A stretch of DNA of 29,084 bases, from NCBI RefSeq assembly GCF_000611645.1, contig NW_014013346.1:1-29084 (forward strand). The letters run 5' to 3'. Made by a program: the position numbers and the translations under genes. The stretch is from Monoraphidium neglectum. Lineage: Eukaryota > Chlorophyta > Chlorophyceae > Sphaeropleales > Selenastraceae. The notes under the pieces are model-generated. The model searched no databases and had not been told where the DNA came from. It saw nothing but the letters and a program-made list of their open reading frames with translations. This document shows positions 9,293 through 20,753 of the stretch, piece by piece (the stretch's first letter is position 1; each line of letters starts with the position of its first letter).

Positions 9293-12200
9293 TCAAGCGC
9301 CGCCCCTCGCCGCGCGGCAGTCTGCCTTGTGGGCCCGCCAGTGGCTGCGCTGACTGCGGGGCGCGGGACACAAGCACACGCGTGCGGTTGCGGGGCGAGG
9401 GGTGGCGTCAGCAAGGAACAGGTGGTGAGGGGGAGGGCACGCTAATGTTTTGTGGAGCGGCTGGCTTTGGCCGCGTCAGGCCCACCGGCCCCTCACTGGC
9501 ACCTCAATGCTCAACGCTGATATACTGACCCTGGTATTGGCAACAATTTTCTTGATACCCTGTCCCCTGCTGCTGCTGTCCGCGCCCAAATTGCGATTTT
9601 CTCCCGGCCAGGGGCGACCCGTCGCCTCCAACATCCCAGGCTCACCACTCCACAGAGCAATAATACACGCCCTCCGCCATGCAGCCGCTGCAGCGCCTGA
9701 GCGTCACCCCGCCGCCACGCCCCTTGCCGCACGCCAGGCAGCGCCGGCCGTCAGTCAACACCAGGGCCCCCGGCCCCGCCAGCGGCGGCGGCGCCTCGCG
9801 GCGCCGCAGGAAGCCCAGGGCAGCTTCCGCGTCCGCCGCCAGCAGACCACCTTGACCCCCGGCTGCAACCAGCCGCAGCAGCGCGGCCTCGGCCGCCGCA
9901 TGCGACTCTTCAATGTTGTCGTTTTCGTTGCCCCCAACGGTCGCGTCCACGCACCGGCTCTGGCGCTTTGCTGCAGCGGTGGCCTCAGCGTCGTCCTCGC
10001 AGGCGGCCGCGGCCACCATTGACAGCAGCAGCCCGGCCGCCCCCGTGCCACCCGCCATGCGCATGCTGCCGTAACTGCCCCCGAGGCCGGCCGCCCGCGC
10101 CGCAGCCGCGCAGCGCAGGAGTGCGCCCACGAGGGCGGTCGCGGCCCCGGGATGCGCGGCCAGGTCGGCCGCGCAGCCGCTGGATTCTTGGCAGGTGTGC
10201 AGGGCGCCGGCCGCCGCTTGCATTGCTGCCTCTGAGCAGCTGCTGCCGGCGCACGCCACCAGCGCTGACAGCGCCGCGGCCCTCGTTCCTGACAGGGGCT
10301 CGCCGCCTGGCGCCCATTCACGCCTTTCGTCCTGCGTATCAACAGCCAAACACTCGTTGTCGGCCGCGTACGCCATCACGCACGCGGCGCTCGCGGCCCT
10401 GGCCGCGGCAGCGGGGTCGTCCAGTTGGGTGGAGAGCTGCACGGCCGCGCGTAGCAGCAGCGAGGGCAGCTCCGCCGCGACCGCCTCGCGGCACCACTGG
10501 GTGCGCTCTTGACCTGGGGGCGCCATGGCGGCCGCAAACAGCAGCCCGGCGGCCTCAGAGACGGCGACGCCGCTGTTGCCGTCGCGGTCGCCGCTGCGGG
10601 TGGCGGCCTCGAGGGCGCCTCGCAGCATGGCGGTGAGCGTCGCCGCTGACCCGGGGTGCAGAAAGAGCGCCAGCGGCTCGCGCTCTTCCACGCCTGCGCC
10701 AGCAGCTGGCCCGCTGGCCATGTAGGCGACCTCGGCTGCAGCGAAGACCACCCACATGCTGCGCTCCAATGCCTCCAGAGCGCAAGACGCCAACACCCAG
10801 ATGTCCTTGCTGCGGAACCCCGCTGCAGCGCCCCGCCCGGCTGCGACCTCGATCAGCGGCCCCATGAGTGCCGCCACGACGGCAGACGCGCGCGTGGGGT
10901 CATCGCCCCCGCCGAACTCTGGCGGGGGCCTGTCAGACGCGCTGCGGCTGGCGCCGGGCGGCGCAGCCCCGGCGCCGCCCGACCGCAGGCGTTGCTGTCC
11001 AAGGCGCGCCACGTGTCTGAATACGTTGCGGATGACCGTGAGCGCTTCCGCCACGACGGTGAGCCGAACTTCGTCCTCGCTCACCGCACCACCTTGCACG
11101 CCCTGCCGGGCATCCGCCGTAGCACTCGCCCCAGCAGCACTGCAGCCGCGGCCCCCGCCGCTGCAGCCGTCGCCAGGCTCCCGCAGGGCAAGCAAGGGCA
11201 CCAACAGGCCAAGCCCCTCGGCTGGCGGCAGCCGCAGCAGCGCGGCCGCACCGGCGGCGCTGTGGCTGAGCAGCTGCAGGAGCCCCAGGGACAAGGGCCG
11301 AATGCCTGCCAGCTCGGCCTGCAGAACCCCGCAGGCTAGTGCCGCGGCTTCAGCCGCGCACGGCTCCAGCTGCGTGGCGGCCGGAGCAATCCTCTCCTCC
11401 AAATCACCGGCGGGCGGCGTTGTTTGATCCCAGGCGCGCAGCAACAAAATGAACAATGCATGCGCTGGGCTGTCCGGCTGCTGCAGCGAGTCCACCTGCC
11501 CGGCGGCGGCCACCAGAGCCGGCAACGCGCCAGGTACCCCGCAGACCGCATCTGCAAGCGGGGCCGCCGCAAGCCAATCGCCCCGGCCGCCCGCGGCGGC
11601 GTGCAGCCGCTCCTGGGAAGCGCGACTCGGAGTGCTGACCATCCTCATGGCGGCGACCGCCAGCACAATGGCTCGCAGGCCCACCTCCTGGCGGTCCCCT
11701 TCAGTCGCGGCCGCCAGCCAGAGCGGCTCAGAGCCGCCACAGCCGGCGCCGCCACTGCTGGCGCCGCCGCCGCCGCGGCCGCCCCTGCGCGGCCCTGTGG
11801 CCTCAACCAGCAGCCGCATGAGGGCGGTCATGGGCGCAGGCCGCGCCAGGGCTTCGTGAAGGAGACGCGCATCTTCAGTGTGTTGCTGGTTCCTGGCGGC
11901 GCGGAAAGCGGGGCACGAGCAAGAGGGTTGTCCGACTCCCATCGCGGGCACAGCAAAGTTGGCGGAGCTGCAGCTCGGGCGGCAGCTGATGCTTTGTAGA
12001 TCAGACTTGTACGGATTACTTTTGTATCGGTGAGGGGAGCTGATCTTGAGATCTCAAACAAGAGGCTGCGAGCTGCTGGTGGTGCGCTTGTTGCTCACAG
12101 GAGGGCGTGAAGGAGAACGAGCGCCGTGCAGGCTGCAAACCCGCAGCTGCCGTATAGCTGCTGGACCAGAGCATGTATGCTGGTGCGCGTCAGCAGCGGC

Positions 12201-12397
12201 GGATTTGGGAACCGCAGCGCCAGGGAGCGCTCCACAAAGGCCTGAAGGGCTTGGCGTGCCGCATGCATGTCGCTGGCTGCGGCGCAGCGCTGCAGGTCTC
12301 TCGCCAGGGCAGCCACGTCCGAATCCAGGGGCTCTGGAGGAGGCCCGCCATGGTGACCTATATCAATACTCGCAATAACCAAATTAGAGGCGTCCAT
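9293..12397 (-). CDS. Gene D: MYND zinc-finger protein, beta-beta-alpha mosaic
   Basis: The predicted protein has 868 residues. The exons are 12397..12099, 11892..9646 and 9353..9293. The start is MDASNLVIAS; the frame is open further upstream, but family alignment puts the start here. The first block of exon 2 is the rarer beta type, shared only with H (AAAGGRGDWLAAAPLADAV). The middle is also beta: PPAEGLGLLVPLLALREPGD, GPLIEVAAGRGAAAG and ALEALERSMWVV. Its 3' end switches to alpha (AAAACEDDAEATAAAKRQ, then GNENDNIEESHAAAEAALL), with the change between about 10170 and 10030. The second intron also matches gene C. The MYND finger is at residues 818-861, with YYC where the others have FYC, and the protein ends RARGGA-like (RAARGGA). 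It shares its upstream region with the divergent gene E. Confidence 0.88.
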
Positions 12398-12786
12398 GCG
12401 ATTGCCCTCACGAGTACCAGTTCCGATGCCTCGAAAATAGTGAACCGACGAGAATAGGCTGTGTGATTTTCTGGGTACGGTAAGTGGCCGATTCGACAAG
12501 CAAATGAGCGGCAGGCGTATTCTGCTGCCGCTTCCTTCCAACCAGGCGAGGTCTGGTGATGAATCACACCACTCTCGTGCCGACCGAGGCACCAAGTTGA
12601 ATTCACCTCCTTTGTCTGACCGAGAAAGTGTGAACCATACATCTGCTCGCCTGACATCGCTTTATTCAACACATGCAATAGCTAGTGTTATCGCTGTGAA
12701 CTCCAATGCCGGTACCTTGTCAACTGTTGAGACGGCCATCCTCGTCAGATCGGTGTTGTCGAGGCCCGGCTCGTAAGGGCGACTTC
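12398..12786. promoter_or_regulatory. Divergent D/E intergenic region, possible bidirectional promoter
   Basis: These 389 bases separate the start codons of two oppositely facing paralogs. Each end carries its own copy of the family's upstream boxes in mirror orientation. The D side has the complement of TCGTCGGTTCAC at 12440-12451 and of ACTCGTGAGGGC at 12404-12415. The E side has TCGTCAGATCGG at 12742-12753 and GCTCGTAAGGGC at 12769-12780. The roughly 280 bases between are less GC-rich than the genes and resemble no other spacer here. This is the point where the cluster reverses direction. Confidence 0.55.
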
Positions 12787-15694
12787 ATGAACGCGTTTGC
12801 TCCCTTCATCAGCGACCGCGCGCTGGGCCCCCGCGGCTCGCCACCCCCAGAGCCCCTGGATGCGGACGTGGCTGCCCTGGCGCGCCACCTGCAGCACTGC
12901 GCGGCGGCCAGCGACACACACGCGGCCCGCCAAGCTTACGTGACCTTCTTCAGGCGCTGCCTCTCGCGGCGCTCCATGGACGCGCCGCTTCTGACGCACA
13001 CCAGCGTAGAGGCGCTCGTCGAGCAGCTTCAAGGTTGCTGCGGGTTTGCAGCCTGCTCCTCCCTGACGGTTCTCGACAGCCTCGTGTGAGAGCTGACACC
13101 GGCTGGCTCCCCTTGCCCGGCCATGAACTGCAACACGCCTCCGCCCCAGCAGTGCAGCCGAGCACAACCTCAAAGTTTGCACCTGCTACGCAAGCGAGGG
13201 CCTGTTTGCGCTCGTCACGCCTCTCAACGGTGCCTCGTCAATAACATCACCCTTGCTGACCACAGAACTCACACCCTACTGTTCGCGCCGCCAGGAACCC
13301 GCAACACACAGCAGACGGGCGTCTCCTTTACCAAGCCCTTGCGCAGCCCGCCCCCATGACCGCCCTCATGCGGCTGCTGGTTGAGGCCACAGGGCCGCAC
13401 GGGGACGGCAGCGCCGGCGGCGGCTCTGAGCCGCTGTGGCTGGCGGCAGCCACGGAAAGGGACCGCCGGCAGATGGCGCTGCGGACCGCCTCGCTGGCCG
13501 CCGGCGCGATGGTGCTGGTTGGCAGTCGCGCGTTTGAGGCGAGGGACCGCGACGACGCAGACAGCAGGCAGCGGCGCCGCTCCGCTGTTGCGCTCACCGA
13601 GGCATTTTGCGCAGTGCCCGGAGCCGCAGCGGGCTTGGTTGCCGCAGCCGCAATGGAGGAGTCGCTGAGCCAGCCGAACAGCCCGGTCATTTCGATGTTC
13701 TGGATGCTCAGCCGCACGAGAAGACACGTGACGCCCCCAGTTGTCGCGGAAGAGCTGATGGTCCGCGTCGCCATGCAGCTGGAGCCGTGCGCGGCCGAAG
13801 CCGCCGCGCTAGCCTGCAGAGCCCTGCGAGACGAGCTGGCTGGCCTTGGCAATGGCAGCTTCTTGCCCCTTGGGCTGCTGCAGCTGCTCAGCTACAGCGC
13901 CGCCGGCGCGGCCGCTCTGCTGCAGCGTCCGCTCGCGGAGGGGCTTGGCCTGTTGGTGCGCTTCCTCACGCCGCCACAGCCCGGCGACAACCGCAGCAGA
14001 GGGGCCCGCAGCGGCAGCGGCGCCGAGCGGAGTGAATCGGCAGGCGCGCAGCGGGGCGCGCCAGCGGGTGCAGGAGGCCGGACGACGTTTGAGTTTGCGT
14101 TGGATGACAATATCCTTATTGCGATCAGCAGGGTCTTCGAGCATGCAGCGCACATGAGGCGGGAGCAGGAGCACGACGGCGCCGAGGCCGCGCCGCAGAA
14201 CGCCCGACCGAGCGCCTTGAGCAGGGCTGCTGACCCTGCACGCGTGCGCGCCGCGGTGGCGGCGCTCACGGGACCGCTGCTGGAGGTCGCGGCCGGGCGG
14301 AGCGGCGCAGCAAGACTGCGCGGGGAGCCCAGGCTGCCCATGTCTTTGCTGGCCCTGCATGCCTTGGAGCAGAGCGTTTGGAGCATTGGGGCCGGCGTCC
14401 CGTGGGAACTGATGGCCGAGGCGCGCCGCGGCGGCAGCAGGCCAGCTCCGGATGAGGGCGAGGGCGAGGGCGAGGAGGAGGAGGAGCCGCTGGTGATTCA
14501 TTCGCACCCCGGTTCGGCGGCGGCCCTCGCTGGGGTTCTGCAAGCAGCGCTCGGGGCCGCCGACAGCAGCCGCGTCGGCCGCATGATTGTCGCCACGTCT
14601 GCCACACTGCTGAACACAGTTGCCATGGCATGCGGCGGCCCCGCGCGCACCCAGTGGTGCCGCGACGCGCTTGCGGCGCGGCTGCCCGCGCTGCTGCTGC
14701 GCGCGGCCGTGCAGCTCTCGACCCACCAAGATGACCCCGTCGGCGCCGCCAGGGCGGTGTGTGCGGCGTGCCTGGTGGCTTACACAGAATATGACGGCAT
14801 TTCAGTGGACAGGCAGGGGACCAGGTGCAACCAGCCGCCGCCAACAAGAGCCGAGTCAGTGACAGAGATCAGGGCCAGAGCGTTGGAGGCGCTGTTGGCA
14901 TGCGCCGGCGGCGGCTGCCCAGAAGCTGCAAATGTCGCAGTGGGGTGCGCTCTGCGCGCTTGCAGTCTCTCGGGCGGTTGTGCGGCTGACCTGGCCGCGC
15001 GTTGCGGGGCCGCGACCGCCCTCGTGGGCGCGCTCCTGCGCTGCGCATCCGATGCGCGGGCGGCCGCCCCCGGGGGCAGCCGGGAAGGCGGGCGCATGGC
15101 CGGCGGCGCGGGGGTGGCTGCGCTGCTGCTGTCGATGGTGGCCGCGGCCGCCTGCGAGGACGACGCTGAGGCCAACGACGCGGCAGAGTGGCAGTGTCAG
15201 CATGTGGAGGCGACCCTTGCAGGCGAACGCAACGTCAACATTGAGCAGGCGCACGCGGCGGCCGAGGCCGCGCTGCTGCGGCTGTGCACAGCAAGGAGTC
15301 AAGGTGGCGCGTTGGCGGATGACATGGAAACTGCCCTGGGCTTCCTGCGGCGCCGCGAGGCGCCGCCACCGCTTTCGTTGCCGGGGCCCCTGCTGCGGGC
15401 AGATGGCCGGCGCTGCTTGGCGTGCGGCAAGGGGCGTGGCGACGGGGTGACGCTGAGGCGCTGCACCGGCTGCAGGGCGGAGGGCGCGTTCTACTGCTCT
15501 GTGGAGTGGTGAGCCTGGGGAGCGGGGGAATGAGGGAGTTCTGTCTCTACGAGAGACTTACAACAGTGCAAGATGGCACACATACAGAAGGGATGCTGCG
15601 TATGTGTTGGCTGGCAAGTCATACTTATGCAAGGAAGGGTTCCCTCACAGGACCTGCGGCTGAGGCATACACATGATGCTGGGACGCGCCCCCG

Positions 15695-15744
<50 letters not shown>

Positions 15745-15880
15745 GCTCTTGCGCGCTCTTGCAACACCACCGATCATCGGTGAAATGATATCTATGTGCC
15801 TGTGCCCCTCGCCCCGCAGTCAGCGCAGCCACTGGCGGGCCCACAAGGCAGACTGCCGCGCGGCAAAGGGCGGTGCCTGA
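12787..15880 (+). CDS. Gene E: MYND zinc-finger protein with divergent N-terminus
   Basis: The predicted protein has 857 residues. The exons are 12787..13085, 13295..15508 and 15820..15880. An in-frame ATG lies at 12706, but MNAFAPF at 12787 aligns with the family start. Exon 1 is the most divergent of the set (FFRRCLSRRSMDAPLLTHTSVEALVEQLQGCC..), and its 209-nt intron shares little but the ends with the others; the junction codon GT|G gives Val. Exon 2 is alpha in all three blocks. It has an acidic stretch, DEGEGEGEEEEEP, at about residues 486-498, in a variable loop where C has a shorter acidic run. The MYND finger is at residues 807-850 (CTGCRAEGAFYCSVEC..HKADC), followed by RAAKGGA. Intron 2 (15509-15819) holds a (TC)22 run before its acceptor. 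Confidence 0.88.
15699..15742. repeat. (TC)22 microsatellite in intron 2 of gene E
   Basis: This is an uninterrupted TC dinucleotide run of 44 bases on the coding strand. It lies about 75 bases before the acceptor at 15819. The homologous introns of B, G and H have CTCGCTCTCACAATCC-like sequence here, so the run replaced or expanded an existing pyrimidine-rich segment. It may affect splicing by lengthening the pyrimidine tract, and it is likely to vary in length. Confidence 0.95.
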
Positions 15881-16432
15881 TCCAGAATTTGCTGAGGCGA
15901 AGGGTGGGCTGGAGGGGTGCGACCCATCATGGGGTGTGGCCATGTTGGCCACTGTGCACATGGAGGTGGAGTTGGACAGGTGCTGCAACGCGTCGCGTGT
16001 GGTCAAGACGGGCAAGTAGTAACGGCTTTCGGATACACTTGAATGTTGGGGGCCGGGCGCTGCCAGCCGCGGCGCTGCCTGACCTGCCGTTGTCATGAGA
16101 AGTGACCGCCGACTGGCGGTTGCAACCCCCTCAATGTCTCGTTAGTCGCAGTGAATCCGCAGTAGCAGGCTTGTGATCATGTGAGAGCACAGAATGTCTG
16201 CGGTCAAGTGATCCTGGATGTCAGCTTGCCAAGCAGTGCCTTGCTTGTGGCTTGCGGCGCAGCGCAGAGAACAATACCCAGTAAAGCCATATGCAACCAC
16301 ATCGGGCTTGCTTTTGGTTGTAACCTCACTCAGTTGCACCATCACTAAAGCTACTCGTCTCAAAACAAGACGCCTTGTCTCGTCAGATCACTTTGGTCGA
16401 GGAATAACCTGTACTCGTGGGCGCTGAAAGAC
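15881..16432 (+). promoter_or_regulatory. Intergenic E/F: 3' flank of E and 5' block of F
   Basis: This spacer is a near copy of the G/H spacer at 23825-24377, almost base for base. A TGTAA at 16319-16323, 439 nt after the E stop, is conserved there and could be the E poly(A) signal, though it lies only about 110 nt before the next start. Box 1 (TCGTCAGATCAC) is at 16380-16391 and a degenerate box 2 (ACTCGTGGGCGC) begins at 16413. Short open frames here that look alike in the two spacers are out of phase with the genes. Confidence 0.5.
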
Positions 16433-19400
16433 ATGAACGCGTCTGATTTGGCCACTGCTGAGGTCGGTAGAGGTCGCCGTGGCGCGTCTCCTCCAGAGCC
16501 CCTGGATGCGGACGTGGCTGCCCTGGCGCGCGACCTGCAGCGCTGCGCGGCGGCCAGCGACGTGCACGCGGCACGCCAAGCCCTCCAGGCCTTTGAGGAG
16601 CGCTCCTTGGCGCGGCGGCTCCCAGACGCGACGCTGATGACGCGTGCCAGCATACAGGCGCTGGCCAAGCAGCTGGACGGCAGCTGCGGGTTTGCAGCCT
16701 GCTCGGCGCTTGTTGTGCTTCACGCCCTCCTGTGAGCAAAATGCATGGCCGGCATGCGGCCACTTTCTTGGAATAGCGAGATCAGCTGCCACTCACCGGC
16801 GCAAATTGATCCTGACGAGCCAGAAATTATAAAACCACACCTGCTGCAAAACAACGGCTCCGCCAACCTTGCTACGCCCGCGAGCGGACAACGTCACTGC
16901 TCGCGCCGTGCTTGCCACGCCGCCAGGCACCAGCGACACATTGAAGACGTGACGTCCTTTTATGAAGCCCTGGCACGGCCAGCCCCCATTAGCGCCCTCA
17001 CGCGGCTGCTGGTCGAGGCCACAGGGCCGCGCGGGGACGGCCGGGGCGGCGGCGGCGGCTCTGAGCCGCCGTGGCTGGCGGCTGCCACAGGGAGGGACCG
17101 CCGGGGGATAGCGATGAAGGCCGCCACGCTGGCCGATGGCGCAATGAAGTTTTCAAGCATTCTTGCTTCGAACGCGGGGGACCGCGACGATGCAGACAGC
17201 AGGCTGCTGCGGCGCTCCGCGGTTGCGCTCGCCGAGGCGTTCTGCGCTGTGCCCGGAGCCGTGGCGGCCTTGATCGCCGCCGCCACGAGCGAGGAGCTGC
17301 TGCGGCGGCCAGACGGCGCGGTCTTCGGGTTGTTTTGGCTGGTGAGCCGCATTGGGAAGATTGTGGCGCCACTGGAGGTCTCGGATGAGCTGACGATCCG
17401 CGTCGCCATGCAGCTGGAGCCATGCGCGGCGGAAGCCGCCGCGGTAGCCTGCAGGGCCCTAGGGGCCGAGCTGGCTGGGAGTGGCGATGGTCGGCCTCTG
17501 TCCCTGGGGCTCATGCATCTGCTCAGTCTCAGCGATGCCGGCGCGTCCGCTCTGCTGCGGCTGCCGCCGGCCGAGGGGCTTGGCCTGTTGGTGCCCTTGC
17601 TTGCCCTGCGGGAGCCCGGTCATGGCTGCTGCGGCGGGGGGGCCGGCGGGGGCGGCGGCGGCAGCAGTGCTGACGGGGGGAGCGCTGCGACGGGTGCCCG
17701 GCGGGACGTGCTAGCTGGTGGTGCGAGCGGGACAGAAATACGACTCGCTGACGCGATGGGGGCGCTCACGGTCGTTTACAACGTATTCGGATGCGCGGTG
17801 GGCCTCGTCCAGCAGCGCCTTTCGCCAGGCGGCGCGGTCATTGAGCCGGGCGGACCAGGGACTGCGCCACTTAGGGCCAGCCAGAGCGCGTCTCGGTCCG
17901 GCAGTCCCCCGTTGGGGTTCGGCGGGGGCGTCGGCTCCACGCACGCGTCTGCCGTCGCGGCGGCGCTCACAGGGCCGCTGATCGAGGTCGCGGCCGGGCG
18001 GGGCGCTGCAGCGGGGCTCGGCGGCACCGCCACCTGGGCGGTTGCGTGTTACGCTCTGCAGGCCTTGGAGCGGAGCATATGGGTGGTTAATATTGCAGCC
18101 AATGTCGCTCACATGGCCAGCGGGCCAGTTGCTGGCGCAGGCGTGGCAGAGCACGAGCCGCTGGCGCTCTTTCTGCACCCCGGGTCGGCGGCGGCGCTCG
18201 CTGCCACGCTGCGAGGCGCCCTGGAGGCCGCCAGCAGCGGCGGCGGCAACGGCAACAGCGGCCTTGCCGTCGCTGAGGCCGCCGGGCTGCTTTTTGCCGC
18301 TGCCATGGCGCCACCCGGTGGACAGCGCACCCAGTGGTGCCGCGAGGCGGTCGCAGCGGGGCTGCTGTCGCTGCTGCTGCGCGCGGCGGTTCAGATCTCC
18401 ACCAAGCCGAACGACCCCGCTAACGCAGCAAGGGCGGCCGCCGCCGTTTGCCTCATGGCGTACACGGCCGGTGATGCGCGCTTGGATCTTGACACGCAGC
18501 ATGTCAGGCACGATTTGGTGACGGGGGGCGAGCCCCTGTCAGAAATCAGGGCCAGGGCGCTGGAGGCGCTGGTGGCGTTGACCGGCGGCGGCTGCACGGA
18601 TGCGGCAATGCAGGCGGTGGCGGGCGCCATACACACCTGCCAAGATTTGAGCAGCGCCGCAGCCGACCTGGCCGCGCATCCCGGGGCCGCGACCGCCCTT
18701 GTGGGCGCCCTCCTGCGCTGCGCGGCTGCGGCGTGGGCGGCGGGCCCGAGCGGGGTCCACAGCAGCGAGCGCTTCGTTGCCGCGGCGCGCACGACTTTGC
18801 AGCTGCTGTCAGTGATGGCGTCGGCTGTTGATGAGCCGCATGTGGAGGCGGCCGAGGCGATGCAGCGGCAGCAGCGCCGGCTTCCAGACGAGGCAGCGCG
18901 TTGCGCGCGTGACGGCATCCAGGCCATACTCGCAGAGGCAGAGGCTGCGCTGCTGCGGCTGTGTGCAGCCGGGGGTCGAGGTGGGGCGCTGGCGGATGAC
19001 GCGGCAGCTGCCTTGGGCTTCCTGCGGCGCCGTGAGCCGCCGCCGCCGCTGCCGGGGCCCGCGCCCCTGCTGTTGGCTGACGTTCGGCGCTGCCTGGTGT
19101 GCGGCAGGGGCCGTGGCGGCGGGGTGACGCTCAGGCGCTGCAGCGGCTGCAGGGCGGAGGGCGTGTTCTACTGCTCCGTGGAGTGGTGAGCATGGGGGGC
19201 AAGAGATCGGGCGGAAAATGAGTCGCGGGGGAAATGCGTACAAGAGCGCAAGACAGGACAGAGAAGTGACGATGCAGATCTGCCATCTAGATGGCAGGGC
19301 TGGAATGCCAGGACGTAATGCAGGGCGCTCTCAATCGCTGTGACGTGGAGCTGCGGCAACTTTTGCTTGTATGCGCCGCCGCTCCGTGCCCTCACAATCA

Positions 19401-19523
19401 TGCTGCGGCCTCCCCTTGCAACTCCACCAATATCCATGTGCCCCTGCGCCCCGCAGCCAGCGCAGCCACTGGCCGGCCCACAAAGCAGACTGCCGCGCGG
19501 CGAGGGGCGGCGCCCCCGCGTGA
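16433..19523 (+). CDS. Gene F: MYND zinc-finger protein, alpha-beta-beta mosaic
   Basis: The predicted protein has 874 residues, the longest of the set. The exons are 16433..16731, 16927..19185 and 19457..19523. The start is MNASDLATAEVG. The first block of exon 2 is alpha (NAGDRDDADSRLLRRSAVALAEAFC). The middle is beta (PPAEGLGLLVPLLALREPG, GPLIEVAAGRGAAAG, ALERSIWVV), and the end is beta (LLSVMASAVDEPHVEAAEAM). A long Gly run follows LREPGHGCC at about 17630-17670. The MYND finger is at residues 822-865 with CLVCGRGRG in place of CLACGKGRG, as in G. Exon 3 has two extra codons, ending RAARGGAPA; only F and H have this extension. Confidence 0.88.
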
Positions 19524-20029
19524 TGCGGCAGCGGGAGGGGGCGCTTGAGGTGCCACATGGAACCGCAGCGCAAGCACACCTGCAGCGGCGTGCGGGGCCA
19601 GGGGCCGTTGCACTGCACTGCACGGCGCAGGAGGGGGACGGGCAAGGAGCGGCTGTCATGCTGTGGACAGCGGTTTGCGCGTGCGTTTGTTCCAATAATG
19701 CTGCCGCTTTATGTGCTGCTCGACCTCTAGTGTTGGCATCAAGGGTGCGAGGATTCGGTGAGGGCGGACTGACGCCCCCACTTACGTGCTGATACGGCCG
19801 GTAACAACCTCAGTTGCAGGCCCTTGAGAGCGCGGCGCGACCTGCGGCCTGGTCAGGGCTTGGCATCGACTGCGTTGACTCGCCATGCCAGAGGCTGGCA
19901 ACACAGCCGAGCAGACAGCGGCCGGGGGGGACCCTATCCTAGCGGGCACACCAGGAAGATGTGCAAGGTGCGTGTGAGGGTTTGTTGTCGTTAGGGTTTG
20001 CCCCTCGCTGCTGGCAGGGCATGATGTGG

Positions 20030-20034
20030 TGTAA
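20030..20034 (+). terminator. Candidate poly(A) signal TGTAA of gene F
   Basis: TGTAA lies 507 nt after the F stop. A TGTAA is found at the aligned position behind gene H. TGTAA is the common poly(A) signal of chlorophyte nuclear genes; its use here is inferred. Confidence 0.4.
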
Positions 20035-20104
20035 ACAACATCCAAGGTTGTCTTACGGAACCGTTCAGTGCCGCTGCGGCTGACACCCCAACCCTGAACC
20101 AAAC

Positions 20105-20170
20105 GCCCCTGGCGGCCCCTGGCGGCCCCTGGCGGCCCCTGGCGGCCCCTGGCGGCCCCTGGCGGCCCCC
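20105..20170. repeat. 10-bp minisatellite (GCCCCTGGCG), about 6.5 copies
   Basis: The copies are perfect and head-to-tail in the 3' flank of F. The matching site behind H (about 27966-27985) has only about 1.5 degenerate copies, so the array expanded after the two flanks separated. Confidence 0.95.
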
Positions 20171-20753
20171 GCGCCACCACCCCATTGTTGTGTGTCAAAA
20201 AGCCGGCGGTCAGTTGCATGTGATTACCAGGCGAGCGCGTTCAGCCACAGGCTGCCCCAGCTCGCCCCCCGCCATCAACCCCACCTCCTGCATGCCTGCT
20301 CAGAGCAGAGTGTTGATTTCACATGCTGCCGCAGTGCCACCGCCACGCAGCGAGCGCGGTTGCTACAAAAGTGCCGCCGCCCGGCCACTGCTCTCGGGCT
20401 TGCTCTCGGCCGCCGGTTGTGAGGGCCCCACACTAGGCACCCTGTTAAAGGCTCGCCACAGGGTAACGTGCAGTGGGCACAAACTTATAATGATCATAAT
20501 CGCCAGTGCGTGTCGAGGAAGCGTTGTCAGGTGATTAGGCGTCGGGTTTACACTTCCTCGTTCAGACAAGAGCGACCCTCGTCAAGAAGGGCTTGATTCA
20601 ACACCAGACACCTCCCGCCTGAAATAACAGGCACAATTGTTTGTTCCTTAAACATTTATCCACTCAATACACCCACAACAAACAAGACGGCCTGATCTCG
20701 ACAGATCACAAATTTTGAGGTATCACAGGGACTCGTGAGGGCAACGGCCAAAC

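Larger units (their letters stand above)
19524..20753 (+). other. Long F/G spacer: 3' flank of F, minisatellite, 5' block of G
   Basis: This 1230-nt spacer is twice the length of the others. From 19524 to about 20450 it is homologous to the region behind gene H (27410 to about 28300), with many indels. Shared landmarks include GCAGACAGCGGC, a TGTAA, GCATGCCTGCTCAGAGCAGA and GCCGCCCGGCCACTGCTCT. It does not resemble the 3' flanks of the other genes. From about 20690 it has the family 5' block for G: TCGACAGATCAC at 20698-20709 and ACTCGTGAGGGC at 20731-20742. The stretch 20450-20690 is more AT-rich and matches nothing else here. No convincing gene is seen; matching open frames in the two flanks are broken by a frame change between them. 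Confidence 0.5.

Noticed and set aside
16218..16427. A ~70-residue open frame ahead of F, with a similar one ahead of H (24163-24372), both containing ATTSGLLLVVTSLSCT
   Set aside because: The similarity is explained by duplication of the spacer. The same DNA ahead of A reads in another frame, and ahead of B and C it runs in phase into the gene, so no frame is conserved.
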